A stretch of DNA of 8,972 nt from Planctomycetota bacterium (GTDB lineage Bacteria; Planctomycetota; Phycisphaerae; Sedimentisphaerales; Anaerobacaceae), in contig JAFNGF010000280.1 in assembly GCA_017885385.1 (NCBI GenBank), positions 1 to 8,972 of the forward strand. The letters run 5' to 3'. The notes below the pieces were generated by a model. It made no database searches. It saw nothing but the letters and a program-made list of their open reading frames with translations, and had not been told where the DNA came from. Of this stretch, positions 1 through 6,850 are shown piece by piece (positions within the stretch are counted from its first letter, which is position 1; the number at the start of each line of letters is the position of its first letter). The position numbers and the translations under genes were made by a program.

Positions 1-1
1 C

Positions 2-559
2 CCAGATGTTATTTTGGTGGGCGAGCTGCGAGACCTGGAGACAATTGAAGCAGGTATCAGGGCTGCTGAAACCGGCCACCTTGTCTTCAGCACAGTGCAT
101 ACCACAAGCGCCGCAGGAACAATTACAAGGATCATCGACATCTTTCCTGTCAACCAGCAGGAGCAGATTCGTATTCAGCTAAGTAGCAATTTGATAGCCG
201 TGCTCAGTCAGGCTCTATGTCCGCTGGCTACCGGCAGAGGAAGAGTCGCAGCTTACGAATTTATGGTGGTAACGCCTGCGATTGCGAACCTGATCCGTGA
301 AAACAAGACCTACCGAATCGATTCGAGCATCCAAACGGGCAAGAAGCTCGGTATGCAGCTTCTGGACGAACACCTCTGGCAACTATACGATTCGGGCAAA
401 ATCACGCTGGAGCAAATGCTGGACAACAGCCGTCAGCCAGGTGCATTGCAGGACAAAGCCGTTGCCAAAATGAGCGCCACGAAGGGAAGAGCAAAGGCCG
501 CCAAAAAGGCAGCAGTTGCCCAGGAAATGGAGGACATCGGGCCAATCCTGAGAACGTAG
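2..559 (+). CDS. pilT: PilT-family twitching/retraction ATPase, C-terminal part (5' end outside window)
   Basis: Cytoplasmic hexameric ATPase that powers depolymerisation of type IV pili. The reading frame is open to the left edge, and the first readable residues, PDVILVGELRD, are the Walker B region, so the N-terminal domain and Walker A lie upstream. The His-box region follows (TGHLVFSTVHTTSA). The PilT-specific motif, AIRNLIRE in studied proteins, reads AIANLIRE at 278-301, and the segment after it (IQTGKKLGMQLLDEHL) is also PilT-like rather than PilB/GspE-like. There is no tetracysteine zinc motif, as expected for PilT. The last ~35 residues form an Ala/Lys-rich tail that looks like a nonconserved extension. 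The TTG at 14-16 is an internal Leu codon, not a start. Family assignment is firm; whether this copy supports twitching or another function cannot be seen. Confidence 0.93.
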   Translation, partial: PDVILVGELRDLETIEAGIRAAETGHLVFSTVHTTSAAGTITRIIDIFPVNQQEQIRIQLSSNLIAVLSQALCPLATGRGRVAAYEFMVVTPAIANLIRENKTYRIDSSIQTGKKLGMQLLDEHLWQLYDSGKITLEQMLDNSRQPGALQDKAVAKMSATKGRAKAAKKAAVAQEMEDIGPILRT

Positions 560-588
560 CTGGTCTTGAAAAAACCAGTCTGCTTTTT
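560..588 (+). terminator. Weak hairpin plus T-run after pilT, possible terminator
   Basis: CTGGT (560-564) can pair with ACCAG (574-578) around a 9-base loop, and five T residues follow at 584-588. The stem is only 5 bp and the T-run starts 5 bases after it, so this is a poor intrinsic terminator. A second small hairpin, GCTTT/AAAGC (582-595), overlaps the T-run. It sits immediately after the pilT stop codon, ahead of a gap with its own promoter, which is the right place for an end of transcription. Confidence 0.3.
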
Positions 589-723
589 GTAAAGCTCTTC
601 CGCAACCATTCAGGGCGAGTAATCCGTCAACGGGCACTTTTCCGCCGTTATAAGACTTTTTTCGCGGTTAACGATTGCGGCTTGCCACTGTCTTAATAAC
701 CAGGTGTCCAATTTATAATTTCT

Positions 724-752
724 TTGCCAAAAAGGCGTTAATGTTGTATAGT
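724..752 (+). promoter_or_regulatory. Sigma-70-like promoter for the pilB-pilC-pseudopilin operon
   Basis: TTGCCA (724-729) and TATAGT (747-752) are separated by exactly 17 bases, close to the TTGACA/TATAAT consensus. The predicted transcription start near 759 would leave a leader of about 35 bases that contains the GAGGA ribosome binding site (781-785) of the next gene. A perfect TATAAT also occurs at 714-719, but without a recognisable -35 element. The remainder of the 560-794 gap shows no further gene or clear regulatory structure. The call rests only on motif match and position. Confidence 0.5.
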
Positions 753-794
753 ACGTTTGGTCGGAAACAGAATTGCTTATGAGGACCAGCTCAA

Positions 795-2558
795 ATGGCA
801 AAAATGAAATCTGTAGATAAGCTGCCTCCCGTAGAACAGTTGAGGGGCCGGCCGCTCGGCAGAATACTCATAAAAATGGGTGTTCTGCCCAGAGATAAGG
901 TTCATGAATGCCTAATGATTCAAAATCAGCGGCACGGCAAAGTCCAGATAGGGCAGATTTTCCTGGAACTGGGTCTGGTCGAGGAAAGTCAACTGCAGCT
1001 TGCATTAGCCGCTCAGCGGGGGATGGAATATCTCGACATAGAAGGACTCAACATCCCTACAGACGTGATCGACAAGGTCCCTGCCCAAATGGCAAAGACC
1101 TATCACATCGTCCCTATCGAATACGACAAAGGGCAGAATGAGCTGACCGTCGTTCTGGATAGCGCCGATAATTTCAGAGCAACCGATGACTTAAGCACGT
1201 TGATGGGATTCAAAGTCAACGCCAAAATTACCGACCCCGGGGCGTTGGAAGCTGTTCTAACCAAGTATTATGAGACACAAGATGAGAACATCAACGAGCT
1301 TATAGATGAAATACAAAGTGACAGGTTTCTTGCTGAGTTTGACGGCAGAAATCAGAGCATCGACCTAGACGAGCTTAAGGAGTTATCCGAGTCTAACCCT
1401 GTCAAGAAACTGCTGAACCTGGTTCTTCTGCAGGCAATTCGCGACAAAGCTTCGGACATCCACTTTGAGCCGTTCGAGCACGAATACAAGATGCGCTACC
1501 GTATTGACGGCGTGCTTTACGAAATGATCCCCCCACCAAAGTATATTGCGGCGGCGCTTAGCTCGCGAATAAAGGTCATGGCGGACCTGGACATCGCTGA
1601 GAGAAGGCTTCCTCAGGACGGCCGAATATCGCTGAGCGTCGAGGGCAAACCAGTGGACCTTCGTGTCAGCGTTCTGCCCACAATGTTTGGAGAAAGCGTC
1701 GTGCTGCGTGTCCTGGATAGGTCGCAGATGAGCTTCGATTTGGCAAAACTTGGCCTTCGGCCTGAGCAACAAGACATGGTGCGCCAGCTTATTAACAAAC
1801 CGAACGGCATCATTATCGTCACCGGGCCTACCGGATGCGGCAAAACCACGACTCTTTACTCGGCTTTGAGTGAGCTCAATACCATCGAATGGAAAATAAT
1901 TACGACCGAAGACCCCGTGGAATATGACATTGACGGTCTTATTCAGGTTCAAATGAAGCCGGACATCGGACTGACGTTTGGGAAGTGTCTGAGGCATATA
2001 CTCCGCCAGGACCCCGATATCATTCTGGTTGGCGAAATCCGTGACCTGGAGACGGCGGAAATCTCCGCCCAAGCCTCGCTTACCGGCCACATCGTGTTCA
2101 CCACCTTGCACACAAATGACGCCCCCAGCTCGATAGCTCGACTCCTTGATCTGGGCATAGAGCCTTACCTTCTCACTGCCACCCTGGAGGGCATCGTTTC
2201 GCAACGGTTAATCAGGAAGATATGTGAAAATTGCAAAGAGCCCTACGAGCCGAATGAAGCCCAATTGAGAGAGCTGGGGCTTGCCGAGGACGATATAAAG
2301 GGCAAAAAGTTCTATTACGGACGAGGTTGTGCTAAGTGCAACAATACCGGTTACAGAGGTCGAACCGGCATCTTCGAGATTATGACGTTGAACGACGAAA
2401 TACGTGACTTGATAATGAATCGTGCTTCGACAAATCTCCTGCGCGTAGCCGCTCAAAAAGCCGGTATGAAGCTGCTGCGTTACAGCGGTTTGGCCGCCAT
2501 CTACGACGGCATCACCACCATAGACGAAGTGGTAAAAGAAACGGTTATGGAAACGTAA
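795..2558 (+). CDS. pilB: Type IV pilus assembly / type II secretion ATPase, PilB/GspE family
   Basis: Cytoplasmic hexameric motor that drives polymerisation of (pseudo)pilins on the inner-membrane platform. The 587-residue protein has an N-terminal GspE-N/MshEN-like region (about 18-165) with two 24-residue repeats, P20-Q43 and Q51-Q74. The ATPase core carries Walker A GPTGCGKTT (344-352), an Asp-box region ITTEDPVEYDIDG, Walker B DPDIILVGEIRD (from 406) and a His box TGHIVFTTLHTND. The zinc-binding tetracysteine typical of PilB/GspE but absent from PilT is C477, C480, C512, C515. All key residues are present and the length is normal for PilB (slightly long for GspE). The ATG at 795 has GAGGA 9 bases upstream and lies behind the promoter at 724-752. 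PilB versus GspE cannot be settled by this protein alone; the upstream pilT favours PilB. Confidence 0.95.
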   Translation: MAKMKSVDKLPPVEQLRGRPLGRILIKMGVLPRDKVHECLMIQNQRHGKVQIGQIFLELGLVEESQLQLALAAQRGMEYLDIEGLNIPTDVIDKVPAQMAKTYHIVPIEYDKGQNELTVVLDSADNFRATDDLSTLMGFKVNAKITDPGALEAVLTKYYETQDENINELIDEIQSDRFLAEFDGRNQSIDLDELKELSESNPVKKLLNLVLLQAIRDKASDIHFEPFEHEYKMRYRIDGVLYEMIPPPKYIAAALSSRIKVMADLDIAERRLPQDGRISLSVEGKPVDLRVSVLPTMFGESVVLRVLDRSQMSFDLAKLGLRPEQQDMVRQLINKPNGIIIVTGPTGCGKTTTLYSALSELNTIEWKIITTEDPVEYDIDGLIQVQMKPDIGLTFGKCLRHILRQDPDIILVGEIRDLETAEISAQASLTGHIVFTTLHTNDAPSSIARLLDLGIEPYLLTATLEGIVSQRLIRKICENCKEPYEPNEAQLRELGLAEDDIKGKKFYYGRGCAKCNNTGYRGRTGIFEIMTLNDEIRDLIMNRASTNLLRVAAQKAGMKLLRYSGLAAIYDGITTIDEVVKETVMET

Positions 2559-2620
2559 GGAAAGATTAGGATTCTGAGCAATAGTCAGTAGGAGTTTTCG
2601 GCCCAGAGGGAGGACTTCAG

Positions 2621-3922
2621 ATGTCCGTTTACCAGTACGTAGCATTGGACTCACAGGGCGTGGAAATAAAAGATGAAATTGAGGCCCTCAGTGAGAAGGA
2701 AGCAATCAGCAAAATACGGAATATGGGATATTTTCCCACCAAGGTCCGCTCACGAACCGCCAAAGCAGCAGCGGCAAAAGCCATTACCAGACCACAACGC
2801 AGACGCGGCGCCGGCGGCAGAGTCAAAGCAAAGTTTGTAAGTCAGTTCGCCAGACAGCTTTCCACCCTTCAGGACGCAGGCCTGCCTATTTTGCGCTCAC
2901 TTAGAATTCTTCAGGAACAACAAAGGGGGGGAACCTTCAAAAGGGTTATCGGATACGTGGCTGACGACATAGAGGGCGGCTCAACACTTTCAGAAGGAAT
3001 GGCAAGATGCCCAAGAGCTTTTAACCGGCTCTTTGTCAACATGGTTGCGGCTGGTGAGACGGGCGGCGTGCTGGACCTTATCCTGGCACGCGTGGCTGAC
3101 TTCATGGAAAAAGCTCAGAGGCTTAAGTCTCGCGTTGTGGGTGCAATGATTTATCCGGCGGTGGTTCTGTCGGCGGCTTTTACTATGCTGTTATTGTTGA
3201 TGACCTTCGTCATACCCAGCTTCAGCGGAGTCCTCACTGAGATGAGTGAGGGGGCACAACTGCCCAAGCTGACGCAAGTAGTACTTGGCATAAGCCGTTG
3301 GATAGCGTTAGGTCCGGAGTGGTCTCCCAGCATAACCGTAGCGGGACGCACGGTTCGGCTTGGTGGATGGATCGTCCTTGTTGCAACACCATTTATAGCA
3401 ATTGCTCTGCTCAGATTCGCCAAGAGGTTTCGGACCAGCAGATTAGTCCTTGATATGATCAAACTAAAGATACCAGTGCTTGGGCAGCTCAGCAGTAAGG
3501 TCGCTGTCACACGATGGACAAGAACCCTGGGAACATTAATTAGTGCCGGTGTGCCAATCCTCGATGCGATCAACGTTACTCGCGAGACGGCGGGAAACGA
3601 GGTTTTCTCCAACATGCTGGCCAACGTTCACAATTCCATCAGGCAGGGTGATACTTTCGCCGGTCCATTGCGGCAGTCCAAAACCGTTGACCTGATTATC
3701 TCCAACATGGTCGCGGTCGGCGAGGAGACAGGCGACCTGGACAAGATGCTTCTGAAAGTAGCCGACAATTATGACGAGCAGGTCGAGGTAATGGTCGGCT
3801 CGTTAATGCACCTGCTGGAGCCGGTTATAATTGTCGTGCTCGGCAGTGTCGTTTTGACCATCGTGCTGTCAATATTTTTGCCCATGATATCGATTATTAC
3901 AGCGTTAAGCGGCGCCGCATAA
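2621..3922 (+). CDS. pilC: Inner-membrane platform protein, PilC/GspF family
   Basis: Polytopic inner-membrane protein that couples the assembly ATPase to insertion of pilin subunits. The 433 residues contain the two tandem T2SSF domains: the first from about residue 73 (FARQLSTLQDAGLPILRSL, later AAGETGGVLD) and the second from about 297 (WTRTLGTLISAGVPILDAI, later AVGEETGDLDKML). Membrane segments are visible at about 172-200, 248-265 and 396-424, the last including the typical PVIIVVLGSVVLTIVLSIFLP-type helix after Glu400. A basic, Ala-rich linker (46-70) precedes the first domain. A strong ribosome binding site (GGGAGGA, 2608-2614) lies 6 bases before the ATG. The gene follows pilB by 62 bases, the usual B-C order. 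Length is a little above the usual ~400, with a short loop of extra residues around 230-247. Confidence 0.95.
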   Translation: MSVYQYVALDSQGVEIKDEIEALSEKEAISKIRNMGYFPTKVRSRTAKAAAAKAITRPQRRRGAGGRVKAKFVSQFARQLSTLQDAGLPILRSLRILQEQQRGGTFKRVIGYVADDIEGGSTLSEGMARCPRAFNRLFVNMVAAGETGGVLDLILARVADFMEKAQRLKSRVVGAMIYPAVVLSAAFTMLLLLMTFVIPSFSGVLTEMSEGAQLPKLTQVVLGISRWIALGPEWSPSITVAGRTVRLGGWIVLVATPFIAIALLRFAKRFRTSRLVLDMIKLKIPVLGQLSSKVAVTRWTRTLGTLISAGVPILDAINVTRETAGNEVFSNMLANVHNSIRQGDTFAGPLRQSKTVDLIISNMVAVGEETGDLDKMLLKVADNYDEQVEVMVGSLMHLLEPVIIVVLGSVVLTIVLSIFLPMISIITALSGAA

Positions 3923-3979
3923 GAACAATATCGAGCCAATGAAAATGCCATTCGCTGAAAGAAAGAAGGAGAAAAAAAG

Positions 3980-4840
3980 ATGAATTCGATTACCAAACCA
4001 ACCAACGCAAAGGCAGCGTTTACCATCATTGAGCTGCTAACCGTTATGAGCATCATTGTGATTCTCATCGGCCTATTGGTGCCTGCCATAAGCAGGGTTA
4101 GGCAATATGCCAAGGAGGTAACGCAGAGGGCTCAATTGGCCGCTATAGGTACCGGGATTGAGTTTTTTAACAGCGAGTCCGACGGCTATCCACCTTCCGG
4201 TGCACTTGACGGTGCAGGTCGCCCGTACTGTGGAGCAATTAAGCTCTGCGAAGCCACGATGGGGCAAGACTTGATGGGCTTTCATCCGGACTCAGATTTC
4301 CTTCGCGACGGGCTTGACCGTGCAGGCAGGGTGCTATACGTTACTGCAACTCTTGACTCCAGAAAAAAACCATACCTGCCGTTGGAAAATGCCAATGTCC
4401 AGAAGCTATCAGAGATTTACGGTGCGGCTAATACGAACCCATTCCTTCCAGACAGTTATGTCTTGTGCGACGTTTTTAGCCACGCGTACAAAAGTGGTGC
4501 CAGAGGCGGCATGCCCATACTTTATTACAAGGCAGATCTGTCAAACAACTTGCACGATCCTAACACAAATCCTACTACAACTGACAGCAAAGGTAACATC
4601 TACAACTACTGGGACAACCAGATGTTAGTGATGCTCGGTAAACCCTGGGAGCAAGGCGTTTCGGCTCGGCACGCCCTTATTGATCCGCAAAGGTTTTACA
4701 AGAATACCAGGAACCACAAAATCCCGTATCCACCCAGACCCTACCGGGCAGACAGTTTTATTCTGATTTCTGCAGGACTCGACGGTGAGTACGGCACCGC
4801 TGACGATATCTGCAATTTCAATTGGAAGTATATAGAATAA
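3980..4840 (+). CDS. Large GspG-like pseudopilin (paralog 1), type IV prepilin N-terminus
   Basis: A subunit of a type IV filament, anchored by its N-terminal helix until assembly. The prepilin signal is a 13-residue leader ending in Ala, then FTIIELLTV with the invariant Glu at mature position 5 (E18) and a hydrophobic helix to about residue 36. Alanine rather than glycine is at -1. The 286 residues are about twice the length of a standard GspG (~140). Conserved blocks shared with the gene at 5918 are YPPS (70-73), CGA.KL.EA..G.DLMGF (84-101), PDSYVLCDVFS (158-167) and the C-terminal LISAGLDGEYGTADDICNF (262-280). That last block resembles the calcium-binding loop of GspG. Cysteines are C84, C90, C163 and C278. 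A strong AAGGAG (3966-3971) lies 8 bases before the ATG. The family is clear from the N-terminus; whether it is a major or minor subunit is unknown. Confidence 0.88.
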   Translation: MNSITKPTNAKAAFTIIELLTVMSIIVILIGLLVPAISRVRQYAKEVTQRAQLAAIGTGIEFFNSESDGYPPSGALDGAGRPYCGAIKLCEATMGQDLMGFHPDSDFLRDGLDRAGRVLYVTATLDSRKKPYLPLENANVQKLSEIYGAANTNPFLPDSYVLCDVFSHAYKSGARGGMPILYYKADLSNNLHDPNTNPTTTDSKGNIYNYWDNQMLVMLGKPWEQGVSARHALIDPQRFYKNTRNHKIPYPPRPYRADSFILISAGLDGEYGTADDICNFNWKYIE

Positions 4841-4889
4841 CAGTCACGAGCATACAAACCAGTTGCCAAATGTTGAACTAACCTTGCTG

Positions 4890-4900
4890 AAAGGACAGGA
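4890..4900 (+). promoter_or_regulatory. Ribosome binding region deciding the start of the dockerin-like gene
   Basis: AAAGGA (4890-4895) and AGGA (4897-4900) precede two adjacent in-frame starts, GTG at 4907 and ATG at 4910. AGGA lies 9 bases before the ATG and 6 before the GTG, so the ATG has the more usual spacing. It also gives a signal peptide beginning directly with Lys-Arg. The choice changes the protein by only one residue. Confidence 0.45.
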
Positions 4901-4909
4901 AATCAGGTG

Positions 4910-5875
4910 ATGAAAAGAACGACAGTTATTGGAGTGACGATGGTTGTACTGCTGGCTGTAAACTCGACGCAGGCGAGCGTTTGCCAGGTCGTAAACGGAA
5001 GCTTCGAGGATGACGGCTGGATTAGCGACATCGCCGTCAAAGACCCAAACGGCTGGATGGCAAACGTGCAGGGCGACAAGTTTCGCGGGTACGTAAGCTC
5101 AGATTGGCGAACCGACGGCGGCTACAACTTGACGCTTTATTCGGAGTTCTGGCAGACATTTGCTCCAGGAGATACGGCGGCGGTTTCTCAGCAACTATAT
5201 CTGGCGGACGTCAATGAGATTCGCTTTGACCTGCAGCTGGAAACATACGCTTTCAGCCCGTGGGACCCGAATAAGTGCACCGCAGTAGTGCTGATCGATG
5301 ATGAGGTGGTCTGGCAGTCAAATAGCACGGGGACAGATGTAAGGGGCGAATACCGTAACCAGGCCATAACTATTGGCGAGAAATACAAAACGCCGGGCTT
5401 GCACAAGCTGTCGCTTGGCATCCGCGTGAACGTAGCAGAGCAATTGTGGGACCGCTATATTACGCAATGGGATTTTATAAGGTGTACTTTATACTGCGGC
5501 GGGGGCGGCCTTTTGGCCGGTGATTTGAACCACGACTGCTATGTCGACGTGAACGACTTGAAACTCGTGGCGGATGCGTGGCTGGGCAAAGTAGACCCGT
5601 ACGACAGGCAGAATTTATTCCGGGGCGACGATTTAGAAGGCTACGGCACGATCAACTTTCTTGACTTTGCAGCATACGCCGGCATCTGGAAAGGCAATAT
5701 CTCGGATTTATCCGCGTTCACACGCAAGTGGTTGGCAGAAGTAGACCTTGATGATGAGCATAATTTGTTCCGAGGCGATGATGTCGAGCCAAACGCTATT
5801 GTCAATTTTCGTGATTTTGGGGTGTTTGCCGATAACTGGCTCGGCAGCAGCAACGCGGAAGCTCAGAACCAGTAA
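4910..5875 (+). CDS. Secreted protein with N-terminal beta-rich domain and C-terminal dockerin-like repeats
   Basis: A probable exported protein of unknown function, 321 residues. A Sec signal peptide is clear: KR at 2-3, hydrophobic core to about 17, likely cleavage after STQA (residue 22). Residues 23-195 begin with a VVNGSFED motif and appear beta-rich, resembling carbohydrate-binding-like or galactose-binding-like modules; this fold is inferred. A CGGGG linker at 196-200 leads to a dockerin type I-like EF-hand loop, DLNHDCYVDVND (205-216), with Asp/Asn at loop positions 1, 3, 5, 9 and 12. Two further 50-residue-period repeats follow, each with NLFRGDD (235 and 285) and a NF.DF...A..W helix. 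Cysteines are 25, 123, 192, 196 and 210. It sits between two paralogous pseudopilin genes with gaps of 69 and 42 bases, so it is probably co-transcribed. It could be a cargo, a filament-associated adhesin, or a bystander. No C-terminal sorting motif is visible. Confidence 0.8.
   Translation: MKRTTVIGVTMVVLLAVNSTQASVCQVVNGSFEDDGWISDIAVKDPNGWMANVQGDKFRGYVSSDWRTDGGYNLTLYSEFWQTFAPGDTAAVSQQLYLADVNEIRFDLQLETYAFSPWDPNKCTAVVLIDDEVVWQSNSTGTDVRGEYRNQAITIGEKYKTPGLHKLSLGIRVNVAEQLWDRYITQWDFIRCTLYCGGGGLLAGDLNHDCYVDVNDLKLVADAWLGKVDPYDRQNLFRGDDLEGYGTINFLDFAAYAGIWKGNISDLSAFTRKWLAEVDLDDEHNLFRGDDVEPNAIVNFRDFGVFADNWLGSSNAEAQNQ
5579..5839 (+). repeat. Tandem 50-codon repeat in the dockerin-like gene (two units)
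   Basis: The segments 5579-5689 and 5729-5839 encode related 37-residue units offset by exactly 150 bases. Matching landmarks are WL..VD at the start (Trp codons at 5579 and 5729), NLFRGDD (5612 and 5762), a [IV]NF.DF core, and a closing Trp (5687 and 5837). This is an ancient in-frame duplication visible at protein level. The EF-hand loops in these units are degenerate compared with the canonical one at residues 205-216. Confidence 0.75.
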
Positions 5876-5917
5876 GTCGCCGGGTTAGAAACAACGGATT
5901 TGTGAAAGAATCTGGCT

Positions 5918-6817
5918 ATGAAACGCAGAAAATCAGGCTTTACGGTTGTGGAGTTGCTGACGGTTATTGGGATAATGGCGATGCTGGTTGCCCTGCTCAT
6001 TCCGGCTGTGACCGCTGTGCGCCTTACCGCCAAAAGAGTCAGCCAGAAGGCTCAGTTTGCCTCCATTGAGATAAGTCTGACGGCTTTTAAGACCGACTAC
6101 GGGGATTATCCGCCGTCCAACTGGTGGGACCCTGCACTCGCCGGTCCCCGTAATTACTGTGGGGCACAGAAACTGGCGGAGGCTCTGGTGGGCTGGGACC
6201 TAATGGGTTTTCAGCCCAAGTCCGACTTTCGAGCGAATGGCTTCAATGATGCCGGCGTCTTCGTATACAACCCGAACGACGCCGTTCTGATGGCTCAAAG
6301 AAAAGGCCCCTACCTGGAGCCGGCGAGTGCCGGCGTATTTAGACTGGCCGACATCTCGCCCGATAAGCCGGGGTTGTTCATCGACACCGTCGAGCTGGCG
6401 CCGGACACGTTTGTACTTTGTGACGTATTCAGCGTAAAAAGGATAACCTTCAGAAAACCCGGCATTTTCGAGACAACCACGCAGAACGCGGGGACGCCCA
6501 TCCTGTATTACCGGGCAAATACCTCCAGTAAGAGTCTCATCCCCAGCGGTAGTCCTGCCAACTATCAAGACCAGATTTATAATCCTCGCGACAATTTCCC
6601 CCTCATTAACCTGGGGAGACTGGCGGACTGGAACAAGTCTTCCGCGGCTCGTAGGAGGCATATACTTGAAGATTTTAATTTCTTCTCTGAGTACATAAGA
6701 GATCCGAAGATAACAGCCAGGCCCTGGCCTTACAGACCTGACTCCTACATATTGATTTCAGCGGGTCCAGACGGCGAGTACGGTACAAGCGACGACATCT
6801 GCAACTTCGGAAATTAA
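5918..6817 (+). CDS. Large GspG-like pseudopilin (paralog 2), type IV prepilin N-terminus
   Basis: A filament subunit of 299 residues with a canonical prepilin signal: a 7-residue basic leader MKRRKSG, cleavage before FTVVELLTV, Glu at mature +5 (E12), and a hydrophobic helix to about residue 30. It is paralogous to the product of the gene at 3980, sharing YPPS, YCGA.KL.EA..G.DLMGF (80-98), SDF, PDTFVLCDVFS (162-172), G.PILYY and LISAGPDGEYGTSDDICNF (279-297). Three cysteines, C81, C168 and C295, align with C84, C163 and C278 of the paralog. The middle region (about 113-160 and 175-215) is divergent. The final block resembles the GspG calcium loop. Upstream there is only a weak GAAAG (5903-5907), no good Shine-Dalgarno sequence. 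The gene lies 42 bases after the dockerin-like gene. Confidence 0.88.
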   Translation: MKRRKSGFTVVELLTVIGIMAMLVALLIPAVTAVRLTAKRVSQKAQFASIEISLTAFKTDYGDYPPSNWWDPALAGPRNYCGAQKLAEALVGWDLMGFQPKSDFRANGFNDAGVFVYNPNDAVLMAQRKGPYLEPASAGVFRLADISPDKPGLFIDTVELAPDTFVLCDVFSVKRITFRKPGIFETTTQNAGTPILYYRANTSSKSLIPSGSPANYQDQIYNPRDNFPLINLGRLADWNKSSAARRRHILEDFNFFSEYIRDPKITARPWPYRPDSYILISAGPDGEYGTSDDICNFGN

Positions 6818-6850
6818 ACCGCCATCTACACCTGCCTGCCTGCTAAAGCT

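Noticed and set aside
14..16. TTG at the left edge as a start codon
   Set aside because: It is the Leu of the Walker B segment PDVILVGE, and the frame stays open to the window edge.
714..719. Perfect TATAAT as an alternative -10 element
   Set aside because: No -35-like sequence lies 16-18 bases upstream; the 724-752 pair is better on both elements and spacing.
762..777. Possible sigma-54 site (GG-N10-GC, with TTGCT at the -12 element)
   Set aside because: The -24 half is a poor match, and a start about 12 bases downstream would remove the GAGGA ribosome binding site of pilB.
610..801. 63-codon minus-strand frame filling the pilT-pilB gap
   Set aside because: It covers the pilB promoter and ribosome binding site, has no visible start signal, and shows no protein-like features.
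1383..2204. 273-codon open frame on the minus strand inside pilB
   Set aside because: It lies entirely opposite a gene with intact Walker A, Walker B and zinc motifs, and its translation shows no recognisable domain.
3923..3979. Possible terminator between pilC and the first pseudopilin
   Set aside because: Only a 4-bp stem (AATG/CATT) without a T-run could be found.
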